NCBI GenBank assembly: GCA_943735955.1
Contig: CALSEQ010000043.1
Location: 191,001-255,000, forward strand
Length of the DNA: 64,000 bases
Direction of reading: 5' to 3'
Source of the DNA: Piscicola geometra
Taxonomy: Eukaryota; Annelida; Clitellata; Hirudinida; Piscicolidae
This document shows positions 23,289 through 35,581 of this stretch, piece by piece (position 1 is the first letter of the stretch; each line of letters starts with the position of its first letter). The notes below the pieces were generated by a model, which ran no database searches, was not told where the DNA came from, and was given only the letters and a program-made list of their open reading frames with translations. A program made the translations under genes and the position numbers.

Positions 23289-26200
23289 CACATTCTCTGA
23301 AAGTTTCATTTCGATCGATAGGTGCCTCACCACTCTTTTGATAGGCTAGACGGCTGCTTTCTCTGTTTCCCTCGCCGGAAATTTTCCCTACTCTAGGGGA
23401 TTTTTTCTACAAGAACTCTGGTGCTTTTCAGAAAATTTGTTTTCTGAACACCTCAGTATAGGATCAGAGAAGAGCTTAAGAGCCCGTCGAAACTCTGTGA
23501 GTGAGCGGATCCAAACGGTCCGGCGCCCAAAAAGTCCAACCGGCAATGGCCGCAAGGTTCTTTGCTCAGTACTTCGAGGATACCGGACAAAGTGGAACAG
23601 ACCTTGCTCTATGTCAACCCGGGCTAAAACCCCACCGGCTTGCATAGAGTGTAGGATCGGTCACTGCCCCTGGATGCCTATGATAGGCCGCTGATCCTTA
23701 CTCCCACCCACACACATGAGACAGTCCGAGGCCAATGCGGCGCCAATTTTTTTACTTCTTTATCTTTACTCCCCATGCACCCCCACACCAAATCCTTTTT
23801 ACCCCCCAACCAAACCTACAGGCAAATGGTTGTCCTCACTGTCTCACCATAATCCCAACCCCACACACATGGACAGCGCGAAAGATCCATGGAGGATACA
23901 CCGAACACCCCCACTGTTGTCACACAGCGATTTGTCACTTTCTCTGAAAGTTTCATTTCGATCGATAGGTGCCTCACCACTCTGTTGATAGCCTAGACGG
24001 CTGCTTTCTCTGTTTCCCTCGCCGGAAATTTTCCCTTCTCTAGGGGATTTTTCCTACAAGAACTCTGGTGCTTTTCAGAAAATTTGTTTTCTGAACACCT
24101 CAGTATAGGATCAGAGAAGAGCTTAAGAGCCCGTCGAAACTCTGTGAGTGAGCGGATCCAAACGGTCCGGCGCCCAAAAAGTCCAACCGGCAATGGCCGC
24201 AAGGTTCTTTGCTCAGTACTTCGAGGATACCGGACAAAGTGGAACAGACCTTGCTCTCTGTCAACCCGGGCTAAAACCCCACAGGCTTGCATAGAGTGTA
24301 GGATCGGTCACTGCCCCTGGATGCCTATGATAGGCCGCTGATCCTTACTCCCACCCACACACATGAGACAGTCCGAGGCCAATACGGCGCCAATTTTTTT
24401 ACTTCTTTATCTTTACTCCCCATGGACCCCCACACCAAATCCTTTTTACCCCCCAACCAAACCTACAGGCAAATGGTTGTCCTCACTGTCTCACCATAAT
24501 CCCAACCCCACACACATGGACAGCGCGAAAGATCCATGGAGGATACACCGAACACCCCCACTGTTGTCACACAGCGATTTGTCACTTTCTCTGAAAGTTT
24601 CATTTCGATCGATAGGTGCCTCACCACTCTGTTGATAGCCTAGACGGCTGCTTTCTCTGTTTCCCTCGCCGGAAATTTTCAGTTCTCTAGGGGATTTTTC
24701 CTACAAGAACTCTGGTGCTTTTCAGAAAATTTGTTTTCTGAACACCTCAGTATAGGATCAGAGAAGAGCTTAAGAGCCCGTCGAAACTCTGGGAGTGAGC
24801 GGATCCAAACGGTCCGGCGCCCAAAAAGTCCAACCGGCAATGGCCGCAAGGTTCTTTGCTCAGTACTTCGAGGATACCGGACAAAGTGGAACAGACCTTG
24901 CTCTATGTCAACCCGGGCTAAAACCCCACAGGCTTGCATAGAGTGTAGGATCGGTCACTGCCCCTGGATGCCTATGATAGGCCGCTGATCCTTACTCCCA
25001 CCCACACAAATGAGACAGTCCGAGGCCAATGCGGCGCCAATTTTTTTACTTTTTTATCTTTACTCCCCATGCACCCCCACACCAAATCCTTTTTACCCCC
25101 CAACCAAACCTACAGGCAAATGGTTGTCCTCACTGTCTCATCCTAATCCCAACCCCACACACATGGACAGCGCGAAAGATCCATGGAGAATACACCGAAC
25201 ACCCCCACTGTTGTCACACAGCGATTTTTCACTTTCTCTGAAGGTTTCATTTTGATCGATAGGTGCCTCACCACTCTGTTGATAGCCTAGACGGCTGCTT
25301 TCTCTGTTTCCCTCGCCGGAAATTTTCCCTACTCTAGGGGATTTTTCCTACGAGAACTCTGGTGCTTTTCAGAAAAATTGTTTTCTGAACACCTCAGTAT
25401 AGGATCAGAGAAGAGCTTAAGAGCCCGTCGAAACTCTGTGAGTGAGCGGATCCAAACGGTCCGGCGCCCAAAAAGTCCAACCGGCAATGGCCGCAAGGTT
25501 CTTTGCTCAGTACTTCGAGGATACCGGACAAAGTGGAACAGACCTTGCTCTATGTCAACCCGGGCTAAAACCCCACAGGCTTGCATAGAGTGTAGGATCG
25601 GTCACTGCCCCTGGATGCCTATGATAGGCCGCTGATCCTTACTCCCACCCACACACATGAGACAGTCCGAGGCCAATGCGGCGCCAATTTTTTTACTTCT
25701 TTATCTTTACTCCCCATGCACCCCCACACCAAATCCTTTTTACCCCCCAACCAAACCTACAGGCAAATGGTTGTCCTCACTGTCTCACCATAATCCCAAC
25801 CCCACACACATGGACAGCGCGAAAGATCCATGGAGGATACACCGAACACACCCACTGTTGTCACACAGCGATTTGTCACATTCTCTGAAAGTTTCATTTC
25901 GATCGATAGGTGCCTCACCACTCTTTTGATAGGCTAGACGGCTGCTTTCTCTGTTTCCCTCGCCGGAAATTTTCCCTACTCTAGGGGATTTTTTCTACAA
26001 GAACTCTGGTGCTTTTCAGAAAATTTGTTTTCTGAACACCTCAGTATAGGATCAGAGAAGAGCTTAAGAGCCCGTCGAAACTCTGTGAGTGAGCGGATCC
26101 AAACGGTCCGGCGCCCAAAAAGTCCAACCGGCAATGGCCGCAAGGTTCTTTGCTCAGTACTTCGAGGATACCGGACAAAGTGGAACAGACCTTGCTCTAT

Positions 26201-28464
26201 GTCAACCCGGGCTAAAACCCCACCGGCTTGCATAGAGTGTAGGATCGGTCACTGCCCCTGGATGCCTATGATAGGCCGCTGATCCTTACTCCCACCCACA
26301 CACATGAGACAGTCCGAGGCCAATGCGGCGCCAATTTTTTTACTTCTTTATCTTTACTCCCCATGCACCCCCACACCAAATCCTTTTTACCCCCCAACCA
26401 AACCTACAGGCAAATGGTTGTCCTCACTGTCTCACCATAATCCCAACCCCACACACATGGACAGCGCGAAAGATCCATGGAGGATACACCGAACACCCCC
26501 ACTGTTGTCACACAGCGATTTGTCACTTTCTCTGAAAGTTTCATTTCGATCGATAGGTGCCTCACCACTCTGTTGATAGCCTAGACGGCTGCTTTCTCTG
26601 TTTCCCTCGCCGGAAATTTTCCCTTCTCTAGGGGATTTTTCCTACAAGAACTCTGGTGCTTTTCAGAAAATTTGTTTTCTGAACACCTCAGTATAGGATC
26701 AGAGAAGAGCTTAAGAGCCCGTCGAAACTCTGTGAGTGAGCGGATCCAAACGGTCCGGCGCCCAAAAAGTCCAACCGGCAATGGCCGCAAGGTTCTTTGC
26801 TCAGTACTTCGAGGATACCGGACAAAGTGGAACAGACCTTGCTCTCTGTCAACCCGGGCTAAAACCCCACAGGCTTGCATAGAGTGTAGGATCGGTCACT
26901 GCCCCTGGATGCCTATGATAGGCCGCTGATCCTTACTCCCACCCACACACATGAGACAGTCCGAGGCCAATACGGCGCCAATTTTTTTACTTCTTTATCT
27001 TTACTCCCCATGGACCCCCACACCAAATCCTTTTTACCCCCCAACCAAACCTACAGGCAAATGGTTGTCCTCACTGTCTCACCATAATCCCAACCCCACA
27101 CACATGGACAGCGCGAAAGATCCATGGAGGATACACCGAACACCCCCACTGTTGTCACACAGCGATTTGTCACTTTCTCTGAAAGTTTCATTTCGATCGA
27201 TAGGTGCCTCACCACTCTGTTGATAGCCTAGACGGCTGCTTTCTCTGTTTCCCTCGCCGGAAATTTTCAGTTCTCTAGGGGATTTTTCCTACAAGAACTC
27301 TGGTGCTTTTCAGAAAATTTGTTTTCTGAACACCTCAGTATAGGATCAGAGAAGAGCTTAAGAGCCCGTCGAAACTCTGGGAGTGAGCGGATCCAAACGG
27401 TCCGGCGCCCAAAAAGTCCAACCGGCAATGGCCGCAAGGTTCTTTGCTCAGTACTTCGAGGATACCGGACAAAGTGGAACAGACCTTGCTCTATGTCAAC
27501 CCGGGCTAAAACCCCACAGGCTTGCATAGAGTGTAGGATCGGTCACTGCCCCTGGATGCCTATGATAGGCCGCTGATCCTTACTCCCACCCACACAAATG
27601 AGACAGTCCGAGGCCAATGCGGCGCCAATTTTTTTACTTTTTTATCTTTACTCCCCATGCACCCCCACACCAAATCCTTTTTACCCCCCAACCAAACCTA
27701 CAGGCAAATGGTTGTCCTCACTGTCTCATCCTAATCCCAACCCCACACACATGGACAGCGCGAAAGATCCATGGAGAATACACCGAACACCCCCACTGTT
27801 GTCACACAGCGATTTTTCACTTTCTCTGAAGGTTTCATTTTGATCGATAGGTGCCTCACCACTCTGTTGATAGCCTAGACGGCTGCTTTCTCTGTTTCCC
27901 TCGCCGGAAATTTTCCCTACTCTAGGGGATTTTTCCTACGAGAACTCTGGTGCTTTTCAGAAAAATTGTTTTCTGAACACCTCAGTATAGGATCAGAGAA
28001 GAGCTTAAGAGCCCGTCGAAACTCTGTGAGTGAGCGGATCCAAACGGTCCGGCGCCCAAAAAGTCCAACCGGCAATGGCCGCAAGGTTCTTTGCTCAGTA
28101 CTTCGAGGATACCGGACAAAGTGGAACAGACCTTGCTCTATGTCAACCCGGGCTAAAACCCCACAGGCTTGCATAGAGTGTAGGATCGGTCACTGCCCCT
28201 GGATGCCTATGATAGGCCGCTGATCCTTACTCCCACCCACACACATGAGACAGTCCGAGGCCAATGCGGCGCCAATTTTTTTACTTTTTTATCTTTACTC
28301 CCCATGCACACCCACACCAAATCCTTAATACCCCCCAACCAAACCTACAGGCAAATGGTTGTCCTCACTGTCTCACCCTAATCCCAACCCCACACACATG
28401 GACAGCGCGAAAGATCCATGGAGGATACACCGAACACCCCCACTGTTGTCACACAGCGATTTGT
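23289..28464 (+). repeat. Tetramer (2588 bp) duplicated, monomers 37-40 and 41-44
   Basis: Rare variants recur at exactly +2588 bp. CTCTCTGTCAAC is in monomers 38 and 42. TTTTCAGTTCTC, CTCTGGGAGTG and CACACAAATGAG are in 39 and 43. GATTTTTCAC and GAAGGTTTCATTTTG are at the 39/40 and 43/44 junctions. The match runs from about 22990 to 25697 against 25578 to 28285. I found no difference between the copies when comparing conceptual translations in several frames. It ends inside monomer 44, which then has private changes (CACACCCACACC, TCCTTAATACC). Confidence 0.92.
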
Positions 28465-31400
28465 CACTTTCTCGGAAAGTTTCATTTCGATCGATAGGTG
28501 CCTCACCACTCTGTTGATAGCCTAGACGGCTGCTTTCTCTGTTTTCCTCGCCGGAAATTTTTCCTACTCTAGGGGATTTTTCCTACAAGAACTCTGGTGC
28601 TTTTCAGAAAATTTGTTTTCTGAACACCTCAGTATAGGATCAGAGAAGAGCTTAAGAGCCCGTCGAAACTCTGTGAGTGAGCGGATCCAAACGGTCCGGC
28701 GCCCAAAAAGTCCAACCGGCAATGGCCGCAAGGTTCTTTGCTCAGTACTTCGAGGATACCGGACAAAGTGGAACAGACCTTGCTCTATGTCAACCCGGGC
28801 TAAAACCCCACAGGCTTGCATAGAGTGTAGGATCGGTCACTGCCCCTGGATGCCTATGATAGGCCGCTGATCCTTACTCCCACCCACACACATGAGACAG
28901 TCCGAGGCCAATACGGCGCCAATTTTTTTACTTCTTTATCTTTACTCCCCATGGACCCCCACACCAAATCCTTTTTACCCCCCAACCAAACCTACAGGCA
29001 AATAGTTGTCCTCACTGTCTCACCATAGTCCCAACCCCACACACATGGACAGCGCGAAAGATCCATGGAGGATACACCGAACACCCCCACTGTTGTCACA
29101 CAGCGATTTGTCACTTTCTCTGAAAGTTTCATTTCGATCGATAGGTGCCTCACCACTCTGTTGATAGCCTAGACGGCTGCTTTCTCTGTTTCCCTCGCCG
29201 GAAATTTTCCCTACTCTAGGGGATTTTTCCTACAAGAACTCTGGTGCTTTTCAGAAAAATTGTTTTCTGAACACCTCAGTATAGGATCAGAGAAGAGCTT
29301 AAGAGCCCGTCGAAACTCTGTGAGTGAGCGGATCCAAACGGTCCGGCGCCCAAAAAGTCCAAGCGGCAATGGCCGCAAGGTTCTTTGCTCAGTACTTCGA
29401 GGATACCGGACAAAGTGGAACAGACCTTGCTCTATGTCAACCCGGGCTGAAACCCCACAGGCTTGCATAGAGTGTAGGATCGGTCACTGCCCCTGTATGC
29501 CTATGATAGGCCGCTGATCCTTACTCCCACCTACACACATGAGACAGTCCGAGGCCAATACGGCGCCAATTTTTTTACTTCTTTATCTTTACTCCCCATG
29601 CACCCCCACACCAAATCCTTTTTACCCCCCAACCAAACCTACAGGCAAATGTTTGTCCTCACTGTCTCACCCTAATCCCAACCCCACACACATGGACAGC
29701 GCGAAAGATCCATGGAGGATACACCGAACACCCCCACTGTTGTCACACAGCGATTTGTCACTTTCTCTGAAAGTTTCATTTCGATCGATAGGTGCCTCAC
29801 CACTCTGTTGATAGCCTAGACGGCTGCTTTCTCTGTTTCCCTCGCCGGAAATTTTCCCTACTCTAGGGGATTTTTCCTACAAGAACTCTGGTGCTTTTCA
29901 GAAAAATTGTTTTCTGAACACCTCAGTATAGGATCAGAGAAGAGCTTAAGAGCCCGTCGAAACTCTGTGAGTGAGCGGATCCAAACGGTCCGGCGCCCAA
30001 AAAGTCCAAGCGGCAATGGCCGCAAGGTTCTTTGCTCAGTACTTCGAGGATACCGGACAAAGTGGAACAGACCTTGCTCTATGTCAACCCGGGCTGAAAC
30101 CCCACAGGCTTGCAGAGAGTGTAGGATCGGTCACTGCCCCTGTATGCCTATGATAGGCCGCTGATCCTTACTCCCACCTACACACATGAGACAGTCCGAG
30201 GCCAATACGGCGCCAATTTTTTTACTTCTTTATCTTTACTTCCCATGCACCCCCACACCAAATCCTTTTTACCCCCCAACCAAACCTACAGGCAAATGGT
30301 TGTCCTCACTGTCTCACCCTAATCTCAACCCCACACACATGGACAGCGCGAAAGATCCATGGAGGATACACCGAACACCCCCACTGTTGTCACACAGCGA
30401 TTTGTCACTTTCTCTGAAAGTTTCATTTCGATCGATAGGTGCCTCACCACTCTGTTGATAGCCTAGACGGCTGCTTTCTCTGTTTCCCTCGCCGAAAATT
30501 TTCCCTACTCTAGGGGATTTTACCTACAAGAACTCTGGTGCTTTTCAGAAAATTTGTTTTCTGAACACCTCAGTATAGGATCAGAGAAGAGCTTAAGAGC
30601 CCGTCGAATTTCTGTGAGTGAGCGGATCCAAACGGTCCGGCGCCCAAAAAGTCCAAGCGGCAATGGCCGCAAGGTTCTTTGCTCAGTACTTCGAGGATAC
30701 CGGACAAAGTGGAACAGACCTTGCTCTATGTCAACCCGGGCTGAAACCCCACAGGCTTGCAGAGAGTGTAGGATCGGTCACTGCCCCTGTATGCCTATGA
30801 TAGGCCGCTGATCCTTACTCCCACCTACACACATGAGACAGTCCGAGGCCAATACGGCGCCAATTTTTTTACTTCTTTATCTTTACTCCCCATGCACCCC
30901 CACACCAAATCCTTTTTACCCCCCAACCAAACCTACAGGCAAATGGTTGTCCTCACTGTCTCACCCTAATCTCAACCCCACACACATGGACAGCGCGAAA
31001 GATCCATGGAGGATACACCGAACACCCCCACTGTTGTCACACAGCGATTTGTCACTTTCTCTGAAAGTTTCATTTCGATCGATAGGTGCCTCACCACTCT
31101 GTTGATAGCCTAGACGGCTGCTTTCTCTGTTTCCCTCGCCGAAAATTTTCCCTACTCTAGGGGATTTTACCTACAAGAACTCTGGTGCTTTTCAGAAAAT
31201 TTGTTTTCTGAACACCTCAGTATAGGATCAGAGAAGAGCTTAAGAGCCCGTCGAATTTCTGTGAGTGAGCGGATCCAAACGGTCCGGCGCCCAAAAAGTC
31301 CAACCGGCAATGGCCGCAAGGTTCTTTGCTCAGTACTTCGAGGATACCGGACAAAGTGGAACAGACCTTGCTCTATGTCAACCCGGGCTAAAACCCCACA

Positions 31401-31699
31401 GGCTTGCATAGAGTGTAGGATCGGTCACTGCCCCTGGATGCCTATGATAGGCCGCTGATCCTTACTCCCACCCACACACATGAGACAGTCCGAGGCCAAT
31501 ACGGCGCCAATTTTTTTACTTCTTTATCTTTACTCCCCATGCACCCCCACACCAAATCCTTTTTACCCCCCAACCAAACCTACAGGCAAATGGTTGTCCT
31601 CACTGTCTCACCCTAATCCCAACCCCACACACATGGACAGCGCGAAAGATCCATGGAGGATACACCGAACAACCCCACTGTTGTCACACAGCGATTTGT
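28465..31699 (+). repeat. Block of monomers 45-49
   Basis: Monomers 46, 47 and 48 share AGTCCAAGCGG (29355, 30002, 30649) and CCCCTGTATGCC. Monomers 47 and 48 also share TTGCAGAGAG. Monomers 48 and 49 share ATTTTACCTAC and the GTCGAATTTC double change. This ladder of nested shared variants fits stepwise single-monomer copying from left to right. Confidence 0.85.
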
Positions 31700-34600
31700 C
31701 ACTTTCTCTGAAAGTTTCATTTCGATCGATAGGTGCCTCACCACTCTGTTGATAGCCTAGACGGCTGCTCTCTCTGTTTCCCTCGCCGGAAATTTTCCCT
31801 ACTCTAGGGGATTTTTCCTACAAGAACTCTGGTGCTTTTCAGAAAATTTGTTTTCTGAACACCTCAGTATAGGATCAGAGAAGAGCTTAAGAGCCCGTCG
31901 AAACTCTGTGAGTGAGCGGATCCAAACGGTTCGGCGCCCAAAAAGTCCAACCGGCAATGGCCGCAAGGTTCTTTGCTCAGTACTTCGAGGATACCGGACA
32001 AAGTGGAACAGACCTTGCTCTATGTCAACCCGGGCTAAAACCCCACAGGCTTGCATAGAGTGTAGGATCGGTCCTTGCCCCTGGATGCCTATGATAGGCC
32101 GCTGATCCTTACTCCCACCCAAACACATGAGACAGTCCGAGGCCAATACGGCGCCAATTTTTTTACTTCTTTATCTTTACTCCCCATGCACCCTCACACC
32201 AAATTCTTTTTACCCCCCAACCAAACCTACAGGCAAAAGGTTGTCCTCGCTGTCTCACCCTAATCCCAACCCCACACACATGGACAGCGCGAAAGATCCA
32301 TGGAGGATACACCGAACACCACCACTGTTGTCACACAGCGATTTGTCACTTTCTCTGAAAGTTTCATTTCGATCGATAGGTGCCTCACCACTCTGTTGAT
32401 AGCCTAGACGGCTGCTTTCTCTGTTTTCCTCGCCGGAAATTTTCCCTACTCTAGGGGATTTTTCCTACGAGAACTCTGGTGCTTTTCAGAAAAATCGTTT
32501 TCTGAACACCTCAGTATAGGATCAGAGAAGAGCTTAAGAGCCCGTCGAAACTCTGTGAGTGAGCGGATCCAAACGGTCCGGCGCCCAAAAAGTCCAACCG
32601 GCAATGGACGCAAGGTTCTTTGCTCAGTACTTCGAGGATACCGGACAAAGTGGAACAGACCTTGCTCTATGTCAACCCGGGCTAAAACCCCACAGGCTTG
32701 CATAGAGTGTAGGATCGGTCACTGCCCCTGGATGCCTATGATAGGCCGCTGATCCCTACTCCCACCCACACACATGAGACAGTCCGAGGCCAATACGGCG
32801 CCAATTTTTTTACTTTTTTATCTACAATCCCCATGCACCCCCACACCAAATCCTTTTTACCCCCCAACTAAACCTACAGGCAAATGGTTGTCCTCACTGT
32901 CTCACCCTAATCCCAACCCCACACACATGGACAGTGCGAAAGATCTATGGAGGATACACCGAACACCCCCACTGTTGTCACACAGCGATTTGTCACTTTC
33001 TCTGAAAGTTTCATTTCGATCGATAGGTGCCTCACCACTCTGTTAATAGCCTAGACGGCTGCTTTCTCTGTTTCCCTCGCCGGAAATTTTCCCTACTCTA
33101 GGGGATTTTTCCTACGAGAACTCTGGTGTTTTTCAGAAAAATCGTTTTGTGAACACCTCAGTATAGGATCAGAGAAGAGCTCAAGAGCCCGTATAAACTC
33201 TGTGAGTGAGCGGATCCAAACGGTCCGGCGCCCAAAAAGTCCAACCGGCAATGGCCGCAAGGTTCTTTGCTCAGTACTTCGAGGATACCGGACAAAGTGG
33301 AACAGACCTTGCTCTATGTCAACCCGGGCTAAAACCCCACAGGCTTGCATAGAGTGTAGGATCGGTCACTGCCCCTGGATGCCTATGATAGGCCGCTGAT
33401 CCTTACTCCCACCCACACACATGAGACAGTCCGAGGCCAATACGGCGCCAATTTTTTTACTTCTTTATCTTTACTCCCCATGCACCCCCACACCAAATCC
33501 TTTTTACCCCCCAACCAAACCTACAGGCAAATGGTTGTCCTCACTGTCTCACCCTAATCCCAACCCCACACACATGGACAGCGCGAAAGATCCATGGAGG
33601 ATACACCGAACAACCCCACTGTTGTCACACAGCGATTTGTCACTTTCTCTGAAAGTTTCATTTCGATCGATAGGTGCCTCACCACTCTGTTGATAGCCTA
33701 GACGGCTGCTCTCTCTGTTTCCCTCGCCGGAAATTTTCCCTACTCTAGGGGATTTTTCCTACAAGAACTCTGGTGCTTTTCAGAAAATTTGTTTTCTGAA
33801 CACCTCAGTATAGGATCAGAGAAGAGCTTAAGAGCCCGTCGAAACTCTGTGAGTGAGCGGATCCAAACGGTTCGGCGCCCAAAAAGTCCAACCGGCAATG
33901 GCCGCAAGGTTCTTTGCTCAGTACTTCGAGGATACCGGACAAAGTGGAACAGACCTTGCTCTATGTCAACCCGGGCTAAAACCCCACAGGCTTGCATAGA
34001 GTGTAGGATCGGTCCTTGCCCCTGGATGCCTATGATAGGCCGCTGATCCTTACTCCCACCCAAACACATGAGACAGTCCGAGGCCAATACGGCGCCAATT
34101 TTTTTACTTCTTTATCTTTACTCCCCATGCACCCTCACACCAAATTCTTTTTACCCCCCAACCAAACCTACAGGCAAAAGGTTGTCCTCGCTGTCTCACC
34201 CTAATCCCAACCCCACACACATGGACAGCGCGAAAGATCCATGGAGGATACACCAAACACCACCACTGTTGTCACACAGCGATTTGTCACTTTCTCTGAA
34301 AGTTTCATTTCGATCGATAAGTGCCTCACCACTCTGTTGATAGCCTAGACGGCTGCTTTCTCTGTTTTCCTCGCCGGAAATTTTCCCTACTCTAGGGGAT
34401 TTTTCCTACGAGAACTCTGGTGCTTTTCAGAAAAATCGTTTTCTGAACACCTCAGTATAGGATCAGAGAAGAGCTTAAGAGCCCGTCGAAACTCTGTGAG
34501 TGAGCGGATCCAAACGGTCCGGCGACCAAAAAGTCCAACCGGCAATGGACGCAAGGTTCTTTGCTCAGTACTTCGAGGATACCGGACAAAGTGGAACAGA

Positions 34601-35581
34601 CCTTGCTCTATGTCATCCCGGGCTAAAACCCCACAGGCTTGCATAGAGTGTAGGATCGGTCACTGCCCCTGGATGCCTATGATAGGCCGCTGATCCCTAC
34701 TCCCACCCACACACATGAGACAGTCCGAGGCCAATACGGCGCCAATTTTTTTACTTTTTTATCTACAATCCCCATGCACCCCCACACCAAATCCTTTTTA
34801 CCCCCCAACTAAACCTACAGGCAAATGGTTGTCCTCACTGTCTCACCCTAATCCCAACCCCACACACATGGACAGTGCGAAAGATCTATGGAGGATACAC
34901 CGAACACCCCCACTGTTGTCACACAGCGATTTGTCACTTTCTCTGAAAGTTTCATTTCGATCGATAGGTGCCTCACCACTCTGTTAATAGCCTAGACGGC
35001 TGCTTTCTCTGTTTCCCTCGCCGGAAATTTTCCCTACTCTAGGGGATTTTTCCTACGAGAACTCTGGTGTTTTTCAGAAAAATCGTTTTGTGAACACCTC
35101 AGTATAGGATCAGAGAAGAGCTCAAGAGCCCGTATAAACTCTGTGAGTGAGCGGATCCAAACGGTCCGGCGCCCAAAAAGTCCAACCGGCAATGGCCGCA
35201 AGGTTCTTTGCTCAGTACTTCGAGGATACCGGACAAAGTGGAACAGACCTTGCTCTATGTCAACCCGGGCTAAAACCCCACAGGCTTGCATAGAGTGTAG
35301 GATCGGTCACTGCCCCTGGATGCCTATGATAGGCCGCTGATCCTTACTCCCACCCACACACATGAGACAGTCCGAGGCCAATACGGCGCCAATTTTTTTA
35401 CTTCTTTATCTTTACTCTCAATGCACCCCCACACCAAATCCTTTTTACCCCCCAACCAAACCTACAGGCAAATGGTTGTCCTCACTGTCTCACCCTAATC
35501 CCAACCCCACACACATGGACAGCGCGAAAAATCCATGGAGGATACACCGAACACCCCCACTGTTGTCACACAGCGATTTGT
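31700..35581 (+). repeat. Trimer (1941 bp) duplicated, monomers 50-55
   Basis: A match at +1941 bp runs from about 31.26 to 33.47 kb. Markers include GGTCCTTGCCCC (monomers 50, 53), TCCTCGCTGTC (50, 53), TTATCTACAATCCCC (51, 54) and GAGCTCAAGAGCCCGTATAAA (52, 55), the last being the same 21-base stretch near 33177 and 35118. I saw four substitutions between copies, at about 34254, 34320, 34525 and 34615 in the second. The right edge falls in the second half of monomer 55. Confidence 0.9.
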
